64,000 nt of DNA from Notospermus geniculatus (taxonomy: Eukaryota; Nemertea; Pilidiophora; Heteronemertea; Lineidae). Where the stretch lies: positions 191,484 to 255,483 of the forward strand of contig NMRB01000019.1 in the NCBI GenBank assembly GCA_002633025.1, in the 5' to 3' direction. Positions 49,799-62,379 of the stretch are shown here, one piece after another. A model generated the notes under the pieces. That model worked only from the letters and a program-made list of their open reading frames with translations. It was not told the DNA's origin and made no database searches. Made by a program: the position numbers and the translations under genes. How positions within the stretch are numbered: position 1 is the stretch's first letter; each line of letters opens with the position of its first letter.

Positions 49799-50957
49799 GC
49801 TGATGTAATGGCTAAGATGATTGGCGTCCGCAAGGTGTTTATTCAACTCGGGTAGTTTACGTCGATATCGACTGAACATGTGACGCTGATCACACATCGA
49901 CAAAAAAGACTAAAGAGAATTTTGGAAAAGCGAAAAAACGCTATGACAACCGACGCCAACCAAGGCACTTGCTCCGGAAATTGCCCTCTGATGTTCGGAT
50001 TTCCTCGGATCAAAGTGCCATTCCTTCGCCACCCAACCAACCTATTTCATGGTCACTAAACAACAGTGATTGCTCAATAACTCTCATACTCAGCAAGAAC
50101 CAACCTAAAGATAATGATTCTTGTCGGACAGCAACCCAAGCTAAAGAATGACAGGATATTAAAATCTCGGTTCTTCACATTGTGGCACGTTTCTTTCTTC
50201 ACAGGTTTCGTTTCTTTCCGATCTGAAGTAGAAATTCTCCTTCCTATGCAAATCATGTGGAGAAAAATCTACTAGACTAGCATTCCCAAGGCAATATTTC
50301 TTTCAGGAGCAATATGCGAGAAAATTAGGATCTGTAAAGGAAGTTCCTCGAGGAAACGATATCATTATGCAAGGTTCTTTTGTTCTTAGTGATTATGCCA
50401 AGATTCCTTTTCAACCCCAATCCCCATTCATTAGACCAAAGGGAATAGCCTCGGATCATCATATAATTTTTTATGAAGAAGTCGTTGGCTCTGGCGACCT
50501 AGGTGGAATATGTTGTAATAAGTTGTAGAATGCAATTCAGGTCATTTTAGTTGTGTAAGTTTTTTGATGGAAGCATCCTCATCCAGTAGCGTCAATTTTT
50601 TAAAGAGAATGCTATCGCATTATGTTATCCTTACCATTCAACAGGGCAGAATCCTGACCAGGGACATGTTCATGTACACATTGCAAATAAACCATTAATT
50701 GTATCACAAAGTAACGTAGGCTATTTCGATTTTCTTTCTATGCAATTTGTATATCATAACGCCTCACGCGTCTGTGAAGAAAAAAATGTCCAATATGTGC
50801 TTGGTTATTTGCGTCAATCGCCCACCTAATTGACCCATAGAACAGCAGGACCGTGTCATTGAAAGGTAAAAGCTTTTTCGTGCAACTTGTCCACGTTAGC
50901 AGTTCGATGAAAAAGGAAATCTACGGACGTTGCCTGGAGGTATCCTTATTGAGATAG
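49799..50957. other. no feature recognised
   Basis: Only short chance frames. No repeats noticed. Confidence 0.4.
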
Positions 50958-51140
50958 TTGGAGCAAAATTGTTTCACGACCGATCGGGGAGAAATAATTA
51001 GGTGGGAATGTCTTTGTTGCGCTGTGCAATCAAACGTGTTGAAGGAGACGTGCGTGAAAGTGGTTTCTTTTTCTGAGTTGGGAGTCAAAGAGACGACCGT
51101 CAGGGTGGTCAGGAAGTGTCCCGATGATAAGGAAATATAG
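50958..51140 (+). CDS. candidate last exon, cysteine-rich peptide, unknown
   Basis: An open frame after a possible acceptor (GAGATAG) ends at a TAG. It encodes about 60 residues with cysteines spaced C-x13-C-x2-CC and later single ones (ECLCCAV, KETCVKVV, RKCPDDKEI). There is no ATG, so it could only be an exon. The cysteine pattern is faintly like small extracellular domains, but I cannot assign one. A minus frame of 84 codons overlaps it. Confidence 0.15.
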   Translation: MEQNCFTTDRGEIIRWECLCCAVQSNVLKETCVKVVSFSELGVKETTVRVVRKCPDDKEI

Positions 51141-52454
51141 GACTGGGGGTTCCGGGTATGCTTTAGCCCTTCCATCAGATTACACTTTATGGATCCATTG
51201 AACTATTGGCCCTCTAAAAAAGTGTCTATGACATCTTTTCAATTCAACCATTTATATATGAAAATAATATTGTGAATGGAGTTGCTCTTGGCAGTGCTGC
51301 ACGTAATTCCTTTAAATAGAGGAAAAAAGTGAATTTACGAACATCAAAGAATTCTCAAAGGTAAAGAAAAGGCGACATACCTGAAGTAATGAAACCTGTC
51401 TTTTCTTCAGGTTGGCCATAAACTGTACAACGCCTCACTACTTGGGAGTTCACATGATCCCAACTTTCCCTATCCGCCGGTAATGTGTTAATCCATCAGA
51501 TAACGGACTTGACAGCAGACAGTAGAATAAACTACTTCAACTGAGGGAGAGGAAGTTTCAGGGCAGATCCGCCTCCGGCAAATGTTTGTCAGAATGTGAC
51601 CAGCCGAAGTCGATACAATACTTTTAAGTTCCTCAAGCAAGTATTTTAGCCACTGAGTGACGTATCCAGTTCCACTGACATCACCCAGACCTAAATCGTA
51701 GTTTGCGCGAGAATCGATTTTCGCCGCTTGACGTCGCGAGACCAGAGGAGATTCGATTGGTTGTTTTGATGGCCACTCGATTCAATGGATGTACGGCGTA
51801 CTAGTCTCAAGCATCCCGAAAGTGAACATTTACGAACGAATACCTGAGGTATTTCTATTGTTCTTCGTGTGTACGACTACAAGAAAAATGACTCGAACAA
51901 ATGCAGAACGCCTAAATTTGGTCAGCTCCTAGGCATCCTGGTTCCCGTTCATCTCAAACCAGAGAAAGATCAAATAAACATATCTTTCTGACGCAGTTAA
52001 CCATCCCAGGAAGTTTTTTTCAAAGCAAAAACCATCCCGTAATATTGTTCAACAATGAAAGATACAGCTATTCTGTTTCTCAAGGTCAGAATTTTAACGT
52101 ACACTGACAAGGTCACTAAACACACACAGAGAACAACCGTGCCACATTCCTGTGGTCGTCTTCGGGTTACCAATTGTGAAGAATGAGGGGTAAAATGAAA
52201 CTTTAAGTACAGCTAAGATAACCCTGCAAAAAAGTCTGTTTCCGAATGGACTAACCTGAAGCTTCTGTACATCTCGTAAAAGAAACTTCAAAAGAACGTA
52301 CTTCGGTTCGCAGCAGGTTTGTTCTCACGTAACCGAAACAGATCTGGAAACAACCCATCCGATCGCTCATGTCTAGTCCTCTCCAATTAGGCAAACAGGG
52401 AGAAAGTGGACTACCAAGCAACAGGTGCCTAGAAGTACAGACCCATGCCCGATA
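51141..52454. other. no feature recognised
   Basis: Short chance frames only. Confidence 0.4.
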
Positions 52455-52555
52455 TTCATAAAAGCTAGCAAATGCGTTTACATCCGGTTTATACATTTAC
52501 ATTGGACCTCGCAGTGCAAATCTTAAGTAAAAGCATTTTTGTTGGCGTTTATGAA
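52455..52555. repeat. palindromic MITE family 1, copy 3
   Basis: Starts TTCATAAAAGCTAGCAAATG and ends GTTGGCGTTTATGAA. The centre ATTTACATTGGACCTC is shared with copy 1 (7208-7288). Both copies are preceded by GATA. Confidence 0.78.
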
Positions 52556-55500
52556 GACCAGCCCAAAAAAATGTCGTTTTCAGCGATGTTTGGGCAAGAG
52601 CTATAGGAGTATGTGCCTGCAACATGCTCATGGACAGACTCGTGTCCTTTCCTTCAGCAGTTCTTTCTTTCGAAGCGGGTGACCTCCTGCTGTGGCTAGA
52701 AATGTGCACACGAGTAGTTGGTAAGCACAAATGCTCCCAAAATCGTCGTCATTGCCAATAAGTCTCTGGTAAAATTCTTAAGAGATACTTGTAGGACAAC
52801 CCAAAGATAGTCCGTAACACAACGGCACGTTAACAGCTTCAACTGCCTGACTGAACTGAGAGGATTGGTTAGCGCCACCTTATTTGTATCAGCGAAGAAC
52901 TCGTTCGGGAGACTGGTAGCTCCTTCAACCATCAGAACACGGAATACAGCCTTACTGTAGCCAGCGACGACTGAGGGAAGAATCAAGAACAAGCACTGGC
53001 TACCTGCGGAGCTTGCCGACAAGTGAGCAACAGACGGATGGGTCGATAATGTGGAAAGCATCACCGATGTTCAGCTAAAGAAGCAGATCAGTTGCTTCTC
53101 TCAGAGATAGATGGAACCATTCACGAAGCCCTCATTGGTTCATTGGTTCGTTCGTCCACCGCAAAAGGTCGGCGCTCCAACATGGCAAAACAAATGATGC
53201 TTTATTGTTATTGATTGGAACTGAGTTCTCAGGCTGCCAACAGCTTTGTCACTGGAGGCTGCCAAGCGGTCGATGAAGTTTACTTCGAAGTCAACTCACG
53301 AGCTGTGCTGTGTGCGTTGAGAACTCGCTAAAGCATTATCCTTTGAGGAACATTCTGCCAGTTTACCGGTTTGTCGTCAGTTTTCACGTGATGGAACTGG
53401 AAATGTAGCACACACGTGACGGTCATCCATTGGCTAAGGACATAGACAAGAAAAGTGACTTACAGTGAAGGATTTTCTTAGGGAATCCCTCGGATATAAA
53501 AAGTTGTAGGCGTACTTTGTAGTACTAGTATCGTTGTATCTATTTCGTGTTGATTTGAACTATCGAAACTCTTCGTTAGGCATTAATCGTGGATACTTCT
53601 CACACAAGCTGGCCTGAGGGACAATTCCGAACTTGGAATGAGTCCGAAGAGGACCTGCGATGGAGAATGAATTGGAGATGCAGGTAAGACAAGTTGATTT
53701 GCCTCTGCCAACGAGGTTGCTGACGATGTACAACTAGTTGTCATTTCAGTCACACCCCATCCATACTAAGGAAAGAAAATCAACGGAAAGCGACGGCATC
53801 TTTAGGTTTTTCTGCTTATATCCTGCGGCCTTATATAACTTATAACACATTGAGGACAATAAAAAGCCATCGAGGGGTATGAAGTCTCACAACCAACAAA
53901 AGGAATTGAAGAACCGAATGTTTTGAAACATGAGCTTACATCAGTGGTTAAAGCAATAAACTTCTGGTCTCCCTCCTCTCTTTGTGTCTGGTATCAAACG
54001 CTAAACGAAGGTGTCTCCAGGTTTTTATATGGCTATTCTTTTGATATCAAAGGCGAATCAGTAAAGGAAATGCACTGTCAGTGTTTCTTCTGCCCTTGCA
54101 AGCAATTAGTTATCTGTCTGAAACACAAATTTTCTTGCCATTGCCATGAGCTTGCTTTGCTAAAGATTTTTTTAGCGTCTGGGGACGCGAGTTCTTTCAT
54201 TTCTTAACCAATTTGTAACTGAGCCTGTTCTTTATATTTCTCATAGCTACTCGGGAGAACTGGGAAGGTATGCTTGCACTTTTATTCTTATTCTTTTCGC
54301 TGCTTCCTTCTCCAAAAGTTATAAAAAGTAACGTAATTAGATTGGAGATGTCTCGAACAAAACATGATGACGCCCACCGCATGGATAACACTAATTACAT
54401 CTGTCTTTATTACATTCACCTCAGTTAGGAAAAAAGGCATGCTAGATTGCTGTCTGCATCGTATTTTCAAGTCGATTCTAGATATATATGTTACGAAAGT
54501 CAAATGTCAAGGAAAAAACTGAGAAAACTGTAGATCATTTCAACAATTTGGTCTATGCAGAACGCGCGCGAGACTGTATGCTTAGAGTGCCATTTTTATT
54601 GCTTTCACCAGGGCTACTGCTTACTCCTGACTAACTGCAGACCAACTGTTTGATTGGATCCCGACTGAAGTTATCCTTATTTCTTGCTTACGAAAAATAT
54701 TGTTTACTCCCAGATGCAGCCTGCACTAGCGACACATAGACCTACTTGTTTTTCACTTGCAGCCTCTCAACAACTGAACGTTACTGCCAGAATTTTTGAA
54801 GTACTCAATAAATATTTGGCTGAAGATATTTATCAACACAGTTTTCTTGTTATTGTATGTTTGGTCCAACGTCGGCTGTGTTATGGCAACCCTGATTGTC
54901 GGTAACGTTACTGATTCCTAATTGGGTTCCGTTACCGTATCACCGGGCCCATGCACCTGGACCATACGTCACTTCCTCGTCATTGGTGCGACCCAGAAGG
55001 TGAGCACCATTTCGTAGGTACACTGGCCTTAAAAGATGCACCAGAGTATTTTCTAGGTGTTGTCTGCCAACTAGAGTTTGGTTATTTGGTTTCTGTGTCG
55101 TACTTCTGATACCACTCACCTTTCGGAAGTGTAAATGGTAAAATCTTTCGTTCTAAAGTCAGTCAGAGGTAACCCAACTTAACATTGATTATACTATTTT
55201 GTCTCAATCGCCGATTCACTATCGAAAACCATTAGTGGTATTGCTATTACAAATATCACAGCTGGAGGAGCTTATCCCACGGCTGTTTCAGTATCACCAG
55301 GTAGCCTTATTCATTACGGGCATATTGAAACTTGCAACATTACATTTAAACATCCATGTAGGTAGCCCGGGAAATGCTTTGAGCTGTGAAAAGTTTTGTG
55401 TTTTACTTATAAGCAATTGCCGTGGGAGGATAACCTACCTTTCTGAAGCCCTGCAAACTTAAGTTGCAACATCATACAAACGAACGTTCATTAATAGTAT

Positions 55501-56006
55501 AACGACCCTCAGAAACCCATCTGATACAGATTGTGCGCATTAAAAAGTTTTCCCAAACACCAGCTGCTATGGTATTTGCTTTGAATATTCCTCAAGCTGC
55601 AAGAACAGAAGTCGTTCCACAGGTTCGCTGCCGCTACCCGAGGCGTTGATGCTAATTACTTAAATTGGTTCATCACTTGACTTCCCAGAAGTCATTGGCA
55701 AGACGAGATGCCAGAACATGTGAGTCTAGACTAATTGTAAAACTGCCATGCTAGAAAAGAAGCTCCAACGGTAACCCAAAGATGCTTGTCTTGTTTCTTT
55801 TCGTCACGCAAAACGACCAGGTAGACATGTAAGAGAATTTTAAAAATATGGCTTAAGTTATTTTTCTTTGAAATATCATACGGAAGCAAGCTTGTATACA
55901 CAGAAGATTGTATTTCACGACGTTCATCGAAGTCGAGCATTCAAAAGTTTATAGGTAACCTGTTTACTCCTACCAGGAGCCACAATTTTTTAAAGTAAAA
56001 TGGCAG
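52556..56006. other. no gene recognised
   Basis: A 122-codon minus frame (52696-53064) and a 94-codon plus frame (53923-54207) are within chance length and have no recognisable domain. No repeats noticed. Confidence 0.35.
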
Positions 56007-56038
56007 CAAAAATAGATAAGCGAGCTTATCTATTTTTG
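56007..56038. repeat. 32-bp hairpin family 2, copy 1
   Basis: CAAAAATAGATAAG-CGAG-CTTATCTATTTTTG is an almost perfect palindrome. A close relative is at 59957-59989. Confidence 0.75.
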
Positions 56039-57560
56039 ATGGCAGGCCAATGGGAACATTTCCTATAAACTGATGTCTATGATCAAGCCAGCAGTAAATG
56101 AGGCCATCAAAAACGTAATTGTCCTAAAAATCTGCAGAAGAAACAATTCCTTAACTCATATTCCATCCTTCTTTTTTATTTTATGGTCATAGTACTAGCC
56201 TGAGTATATACCAGACAGGAATAAAGGAAAAATTAGCATTGCATTGTGAACGACGACAAACACGGGGAAGCATCAGATACCTACATGTACAGCACACTGA
56301 CACAATTGATGAAAGTAATACGAACTATAATCCATTACTTATCAATTTCCTCTAAGTAGCTCATGGGGTGGCCAATTGAGTAAGCATACGTTAACCGAAC
56401 TGCAATATTGAAAATATTTTTAACGATTATCTAGTAATATGTGATGCTGATGGAAAACTAATGCCGCCTTTGATACTTTTTGTCAATCAGCAAACTCCTA
56501 GAGATTTTCCTTGCAATGCAAGGATTAACCACGTTTTTAAAACGAAACTGTAATTGCAAAAATATAGCATTGCATTATCAATTCTTGGTATAATGTTGCC
56601 AAAGGGATCAAGGGGATATTGACTTAATCATCAGTTTCTACTTGCTAAATGCAGAGGGATTATCAGACATTGCAACTGAAATTTCCTTTCTTTAGAATCT
56701 CAACATTGCATCTCACCATCAATCAAACGACAAAAATACTGCCTCTTTCCATTGCGACGGATTGCAGGACTCGTTTGCCTTTCATATCCATTCAAGAAAG
56801 GAAGGTTTGAAATGACAAAGTTAGCTGCAAAAGTACATACTTCTGCAATACACAAAGCTCAAGAAACCCAAACGGTCACAACCTGATACACCATGCAAAC
56901 TTTCGAAGAATTCACACACCAAACTTCAACTTCAAAGGGAAAATCAAGGAACAGATATAGATATTTTTACAACTAGCCGCTTCACTTAGAATATCGCTTG
57001 TCCTTGTTCACGTATACTGTGGCCGCGGCAGCATCAGGAAAGCTTTGAATCAGACAAGAATACGAAGTAGAAAGGACCACAGCACACTAACAATCTAAAG
57101 TGACAATGCCAGAAACACTTTCACCGTTCATTTACCAATTATTTCTTCTTCCACCGGCATGCCACCGAGAAGTCGAGTCCCGAGGTAAAGGATCTCAGTG
57201 CCATTTAGAAAAACGAAGATAGGCAGCTCAAGCAGAGTTGCGTGAATTAGGATTCATTGTGAAATAAATGGAAGATCCAAATGAATCAATCTTAGCTGAA
57301 AATACATCCAGGCTTCAGGAAACTTGCATTCATTCTGGGAAGCCTTACAATAGATGCTGATAAAGGTTTGGCTCAATCGCTATGCACCGCTGCGGCAATT
57401 GCCTCGAAGGAAATGGGTTCATTGTCTGTCACTGCGAGAACTCCATCGATACGGTTCCCTAAGTGGGCAAGGATTGCCGGAGCAATTTATTTGCTGGTGA
57501 TGTCTTAGTTATAGAGACTGTCGTTCGCACTGGTGCCGAGCCAATTAACCCAAGTCATGG
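56039..57560. other. no feature recognised
   Basis: One TACATGTA at 56282-56289. No ORF of note. Confidence 0.4.
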
Positions 57561-57818
57561 ATGTCTAGGCAAAGGGCACATCGTCTCCCGATTTTCCTAT
57601 CTTTATTAGCTACTTCTATATTATCCCTCTTCAGCGATGAGAAGATGGCAAGGATGAAAGCTAGCCTGTGTTGTACTAATTTCCTCCATCAGATTTCTCT
57701 GTTTGGCGAGTTTAAGTCTACATCAGTGTTTTGTCTAGACAACGATAATGAACAGGACGCCTACTCTGGACGCCTCACGGTTTATTTGCCAACGAAAGCA
57801 TGGGCTGCTGGGTTGTAA
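57561..57818 (+). CDS. 85-codon ORF with signal-peptide-like start, unknown, doubtful
   Basis: ATG-started. Residues 1-25 are a basic stretch (MSRQRAHR) followed by a hydrophobic run (LPIFLSLLATSILSLFS), like a secretion signal. The rest has three cysteines and an acidic patch (DNDNEQD). Length is within chance and no family is recognised, so this is speculative. Confidence 0.15.
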   Translation: MSRQRAHRLPIFLSLLATSILSLFSDEKMARMKASLCCTNFLHQISLFGEFKSTSVFCLDNDNEQDAYSGRLTVYLPTKAWAAGL

Positions 57819-59956
57819 CTTCAATGGAAATTCATCAGTACCTTGCGATAATGGGTGGGCAACCGAATGAGTCAAAGCCGAACAACTGGACCTTGGGGTC
57901 GCCGTTACCAGAGGTGGCAGAGTAAAAAGTATCGATGGCGTTGACATCACTGACTGACCTGAACGAAAGACAAATGAACAACAACGCAATCGAAATAGCG
58001 GGATTCGACAGTATAGGACCAGCTAGTTGATTCCTTTTGAGAGGCCACGTTTGCTTTTCAGGAACATTTGCAAATTCCTGTCGGCAACACTTGCTTCACG
58101 TCCCCAATCAATGCCATCAAGACATTCCAAGATCCTTAGATGATCCAACATTGATATGCAAATAAGATTCGGATGATTGGTCGATTAGATTAATAGTGAT
58201 ATTGGGACGACTTCCCTGCGGATAATTTGATTAATTGGGTATTGATTGATCCATTGGAAAGCTAAATCTGTTTATTGAACACTCGGTTGGCTAAGAGAGG
58301 CCCGGTATGGTTCCTCGGGCTCTGGGCTAATGGCAATGGAATATGTACAGTCAGTTCAACATCATAAGTGGATATATGACTAATGCCAGTACACATGGTG
58401 ACTATCACTGTCGTACGAACTGTCGAGACTGATTCATCGGTATGACTGAAATATCAGTAAAACAACAAATATAAACAATGTACAACTGAATAATCCAATA
58501 GATAAATCATCGAAGATGACCTTTCTGCCAAACTACAATCCTCATCCACATCCAACACGTATTGGCTTCTATTGAAAGTCAGCTTATTTCAAGCCCACAA
58601 ATGACACAGGCTATCGATTTGAACAAAACTATTACAGTTAGCTAATCAATGCTTGGTGTATTGGTACGGGTTCAATCAATACGACCGTCAGCAGCATGTT
58701 AACGGCTTCACCGAGGTGTATCATCAGCCTCATTGATTCTACCGATACAGCCATTGTCATCAGAGATAAAGCTTGATACTGTTGGGATTCACCTTCGCGT
58801 TTTATCCACCTTGTAATTTAGCGTTTATTTACATAATTTTATGTAATGTTCAAAAGCATTCAGGCGTATCTTTCAAAATAATAGTTCAAACTTTTCATTC
58901 TGACTGAATCATTGATTGAATGGACTTTTTTACGGGACTTCGAACAGCAACTGAGCTGAATGGCACACTGACATTGTGACTGGAATTCACATAAGCATTG
59001 TTAAAAAAGACAAATCTACGAAACCATTACTGTCCTAAATTAATGCAAAATGCTTGGCATGAAGCTAAAAACTAGTGATCAGCGCATCCCCTGTACAATA
59101 TACCCAATCACAGAATAGGCCGACACATAAAATGGAAGAAAGAAAGATTGCACCTTTGGTGAATTGCTACGAAGCCAACAACGATATCGAAAAATCCTTT
59201 TGTCAAATTAGCACGCAACAATTTGACAAAAAGCAGATGATATCGGGCATCGCGTTCATGGTCGATTTGCCGATGTTTGACGATTGCCGAGCAAGAGCAG
59301 TGAACTGGAATGTTCGGTAACTCAGGGCGCGGAACTGATGCAAAATAAAGGAATTATATATCGATTTTCATTGCTTCCTCATACAATACATCATTCACTC
59401 TTGTCAGATTTTTGCACTTCGTGAGTTGGCATGTTGGGTGTTAGACGTTGGGTGTTTCATAAAAAGCTTGAGACGCGAACTACACACATTGCAAATTCAT
59501 TGTCTATCAGCTCTTCTGCAGGCTCTGAATATTACTTACTAGTTCTCAGACGAACTACGTAGTACGCCTAGAAAAAACTGGAGTAATGTTGGAAATTTAC
59601 GACAGAAATACATTGGTTACGAAGTCACTTTAAAAGATTCACAATATATGGCTTCTTAGTTCTGCGTTCTCGAGCTAATTTAATAACGAATACCCAGAGA
59701 GGAATCCTGTATGAATATATCTAGTGTTCAGAATCCCTCAAAGTTCTTCAGCTGCAAATTCTTTCACGAGAATTAGTTGATTTATGCATTCACCTGCCTC
59801 CGGTTTTCAAGATCGTTCGGTTGATTTGCACTCAGGTTGTGGTTATGATATTTCTGAAACGGCATACCTTATGCATAATTAGTTTACCATGCCGAGTATT
59901 CATCTATTCCTGAGTTGAAGACCTATATTACAGTCGGGTCAGCTTTGGGTTTTTTT
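57819..59956. other. no feature recognised
   Basis: Chance-length frames only, including 81 codons at 59075-59320. Confidence 0.4.
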
Positions 59957-59989
59957 CAAAAATAGATCAGCGAGAGATATCTATTTTTG
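59957..59989. repeat. 33-bp hairpin family 2, copy 2
   Basis: CAAAAATAGATCAGCGAG followed by AGATATCTATTTTTG. It shares the stem and the GCGAG loop with 56007-56038, while the flanks outside the hairpin differ. Confidence 0.72.
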
Positions 59990-60079
59990 GTTTTTTGCAG
60001 AGAACGAAAGCAAAGTATTATGTCAAAATTGGGTGAGAGGCGGTTAGATTCTAACAGTATCTCAGTGACACTCCACTAA

Positions 60080-60372
60080 AGTACGTTTAAATCATCTGGA
60101 CCCCGATGGGCGTAACCGGACAACATTGAATTTAGGGTTGACTCTAAACGGTCCAACGCAGATTGTTTTCTAACCAGCTGAACCTTGGTTCGAAATAGGT
60201 GTAGAACATGCAACTAGGCCTTGATTCGAAATTGAACACAGGCATGGTGCATGGGATTGGCTAGAAGTGTCCTGTCAATAAAATGCATTTCAATGGCCAG
60301 ACTTCACCAACAATACCAAGGTCTGCCTACCAAAGGGTCCTCCCATCGGGGTCCAGATGATTTAAACGTACT
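60080..60372. mobile_element. 293-bp MITE with 31-bp perfect TIRs
   Basis: AGTACGTTTAAATCATCTGG plus CCCCGATGGG at the left is matched by the exact reverse complement at 60342-60372. Flanks are CTA-A on the left and A-TA on the right, so a TA target is possible but not clean. The interior has no coding capacity. Confidence 0.85.
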
Positions 60373-61705
60373 ATAGTAACTCTGATTCAATCCATCGGAT
60401 TATTTACCTTCGACATGTACATTTCATATTGAAAAGCCTTCCGGCGAGGTAAATCGTTTAAAAAAAAGCCGAACATATCTGAACTGATGTGCACGGATGT
60501 TGGATACAAGTTAATTATTCAGGTTTTCATCTCGGTTTTGATTCACCTTATGAATTTTACAGCAGCATTGCAGTTTTGAGCATTGCCATCAGGTGATTCA
60601 AGTACCATATTTTCATAGAAGAAGCTGAGTTTTTTTCAAATGTACCAGTCTATCCAGCATACAGAAAAATTATTCCGAACGATTTCAGGTGATCGACCGC
60701 ATAAAAACGCTTCAGCGTAAAGAAGCAAGACTTTCGTCAATGACGTATGTATACAGAAAAAAAAACACGAAGCCAAAATATTTTGGCATCAAAAATGCGT
60801 TCATTCACAGATTCCAGGTTTATTTTTTGGAGGAAATCGCCTCACAGCTCACCATCATGAATCACTGGCACGTCGAGAGTCACAATAGCTCTGTTATGAT
60901 GCCCAACAAACGGAATAACCCAATGGATGATTATACCCTTAGCTTGTGTTTCCCCGATGATCATATGTTATCTTCAAGAAACATTCACCTACAAAGCAAG
61001 GCTAGAAATTGGTTAGATTCCGGAGACGCTGTCGAGTAATTGATACCCTCAAAGTTACTCGACGCGTAGAGCATAGGAATTCATATCAGAAACGCGTGGT
61101 CTGTTACTAGTATTCTGTGGTAATATTCTCGAACAGTTCACGAATTAGCTTGATTTTTCGCCAGAATTTTGCTTACCTGCTTTTTTACACACGCAGTCGC
61201 AAAGACTAGGCTACTCATTGAATGGTAAAATGTGTTTTTGTGCCGGACTCAAAAAAGGACTCGCCTCTCCAATGAGCGCCACGAACTGATCTTTTTTCAC
61301 CTGTTTGTGTGTAAGAGTTCCAAGTTTGTAAAGGTTGAATGATACAGTAACATTTCACAGTTATTAACATCAACAGCACAATAAATAGTACATGTAGTGC
61401 CACTCAAAGCAATGTATCTCCTTCATATAGCAAATAATGAAGGGATTATCAGAGTATTCTAGACTTTCACTAAGGTTATTTCCCTTGGCCCTGCTCTACA
61501 GTGGTATCTGATTTCACAAGCCAGAAGAAGAGAGTCAACATCAAACGAACAGAAAGGACGAAGTTTTCCAAACCCAGCATCGTCATTTGAGCGGGTTACC
61601 AAACTTTCCTGACAATGAAAAACGCACTTTGAAACTACGCGATGAATAGCAAATACCTGCACTTCATAACCGTCAGTTCTACCCCGTTCATTTCTGTTCT
61701 GTAGG
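60373..61705. other. no gene recognised
   Basis: A 116-codon plus frame (60689-61039) is within chance length and unrecognised. One TACATGTA at 61389-61396. Confidence 0.35.
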
Positions 61706-62378
61706 GCTAATTCCCCTTGGCAGAAGAATTAATTATTTTTGGTATAAGGAAAAGTACGCCTACGATTCCTTTTCCTTCCGATTTAACCCATTGAGAAAAT
61801 TTGAGAAGGCGATCAGATGATAAAGCTAAAGCTCAATATTGTTCTACACATTCCTACTTGCGAGCATTTCGTTCGTCCCATATCAGTTTTTGTAGTCTAA
61901 AATTAATAACTTTAATATATAATATTTACTTTTCCCATTAAACGACATCCAAACTTAATCAAAAACTTAATTAAACATACATTCTGGTTTCAATTGCTCA
62001 GTGTGAAGTAGGCTGATATAAATTCCTGGACGTTTGCTCCATACAATGAACAAGCCATCCCAATGCTGCTGCTGAATGCAACACAGACTCTTAAACTGTG
62101 TTTTAATCATTATTTTCGATCACCGTCCTGTCATCGCAAATTAAGTTTAATTGATGTGTCTTTTCGAAATGAAAACCATGGACAATAATATAGACATGTT
62201 ATGCCGAATAATAATTTCGCACATTTATGCAGTGGAAATGAAGTGGCAGTTACGAGAAAAAAAAATGTTTCTGGCACAAAGAATTATATTGCAAAATATC
62301 CTACATGTAATTTGAATTTATAGTCATGTATCCTTAACCGAAAAGAGTCGTTAATTCTTAATTCCAGTTTATAGTTAG
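61706..62378 (+). repeat. duplicate contig end, left copy
   Basis: Matches 62380-63047 in the same orientation with a few substitutions and indels. It ends at the N at 62379, where the other copy begins. This fits two overlapping contig ends from different haplotypes that were not merged. Confidence 0.88.
62302..62309. repeat. TACATGTA in left copy, TA in right copy
   Basis: Left reads ATATCC-TACATGTA-ATTTGAATTT. Right reads ATATCC-TA-ATTTGAATTT at 62972-62989. Confidence 0.9.
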
Positions 62379-62379
62379 N
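62379..62379. other. assembly gap (single N)
   Basis: Falls exactly between the two copies of the 670-bp duplicate. Confidence 0.85.

Noticed and set aside
58660-58690. GGGTTCAATCAA, like a tRNA B box
   Set aside because: No matching A box at the right distance and no cloverleaf.
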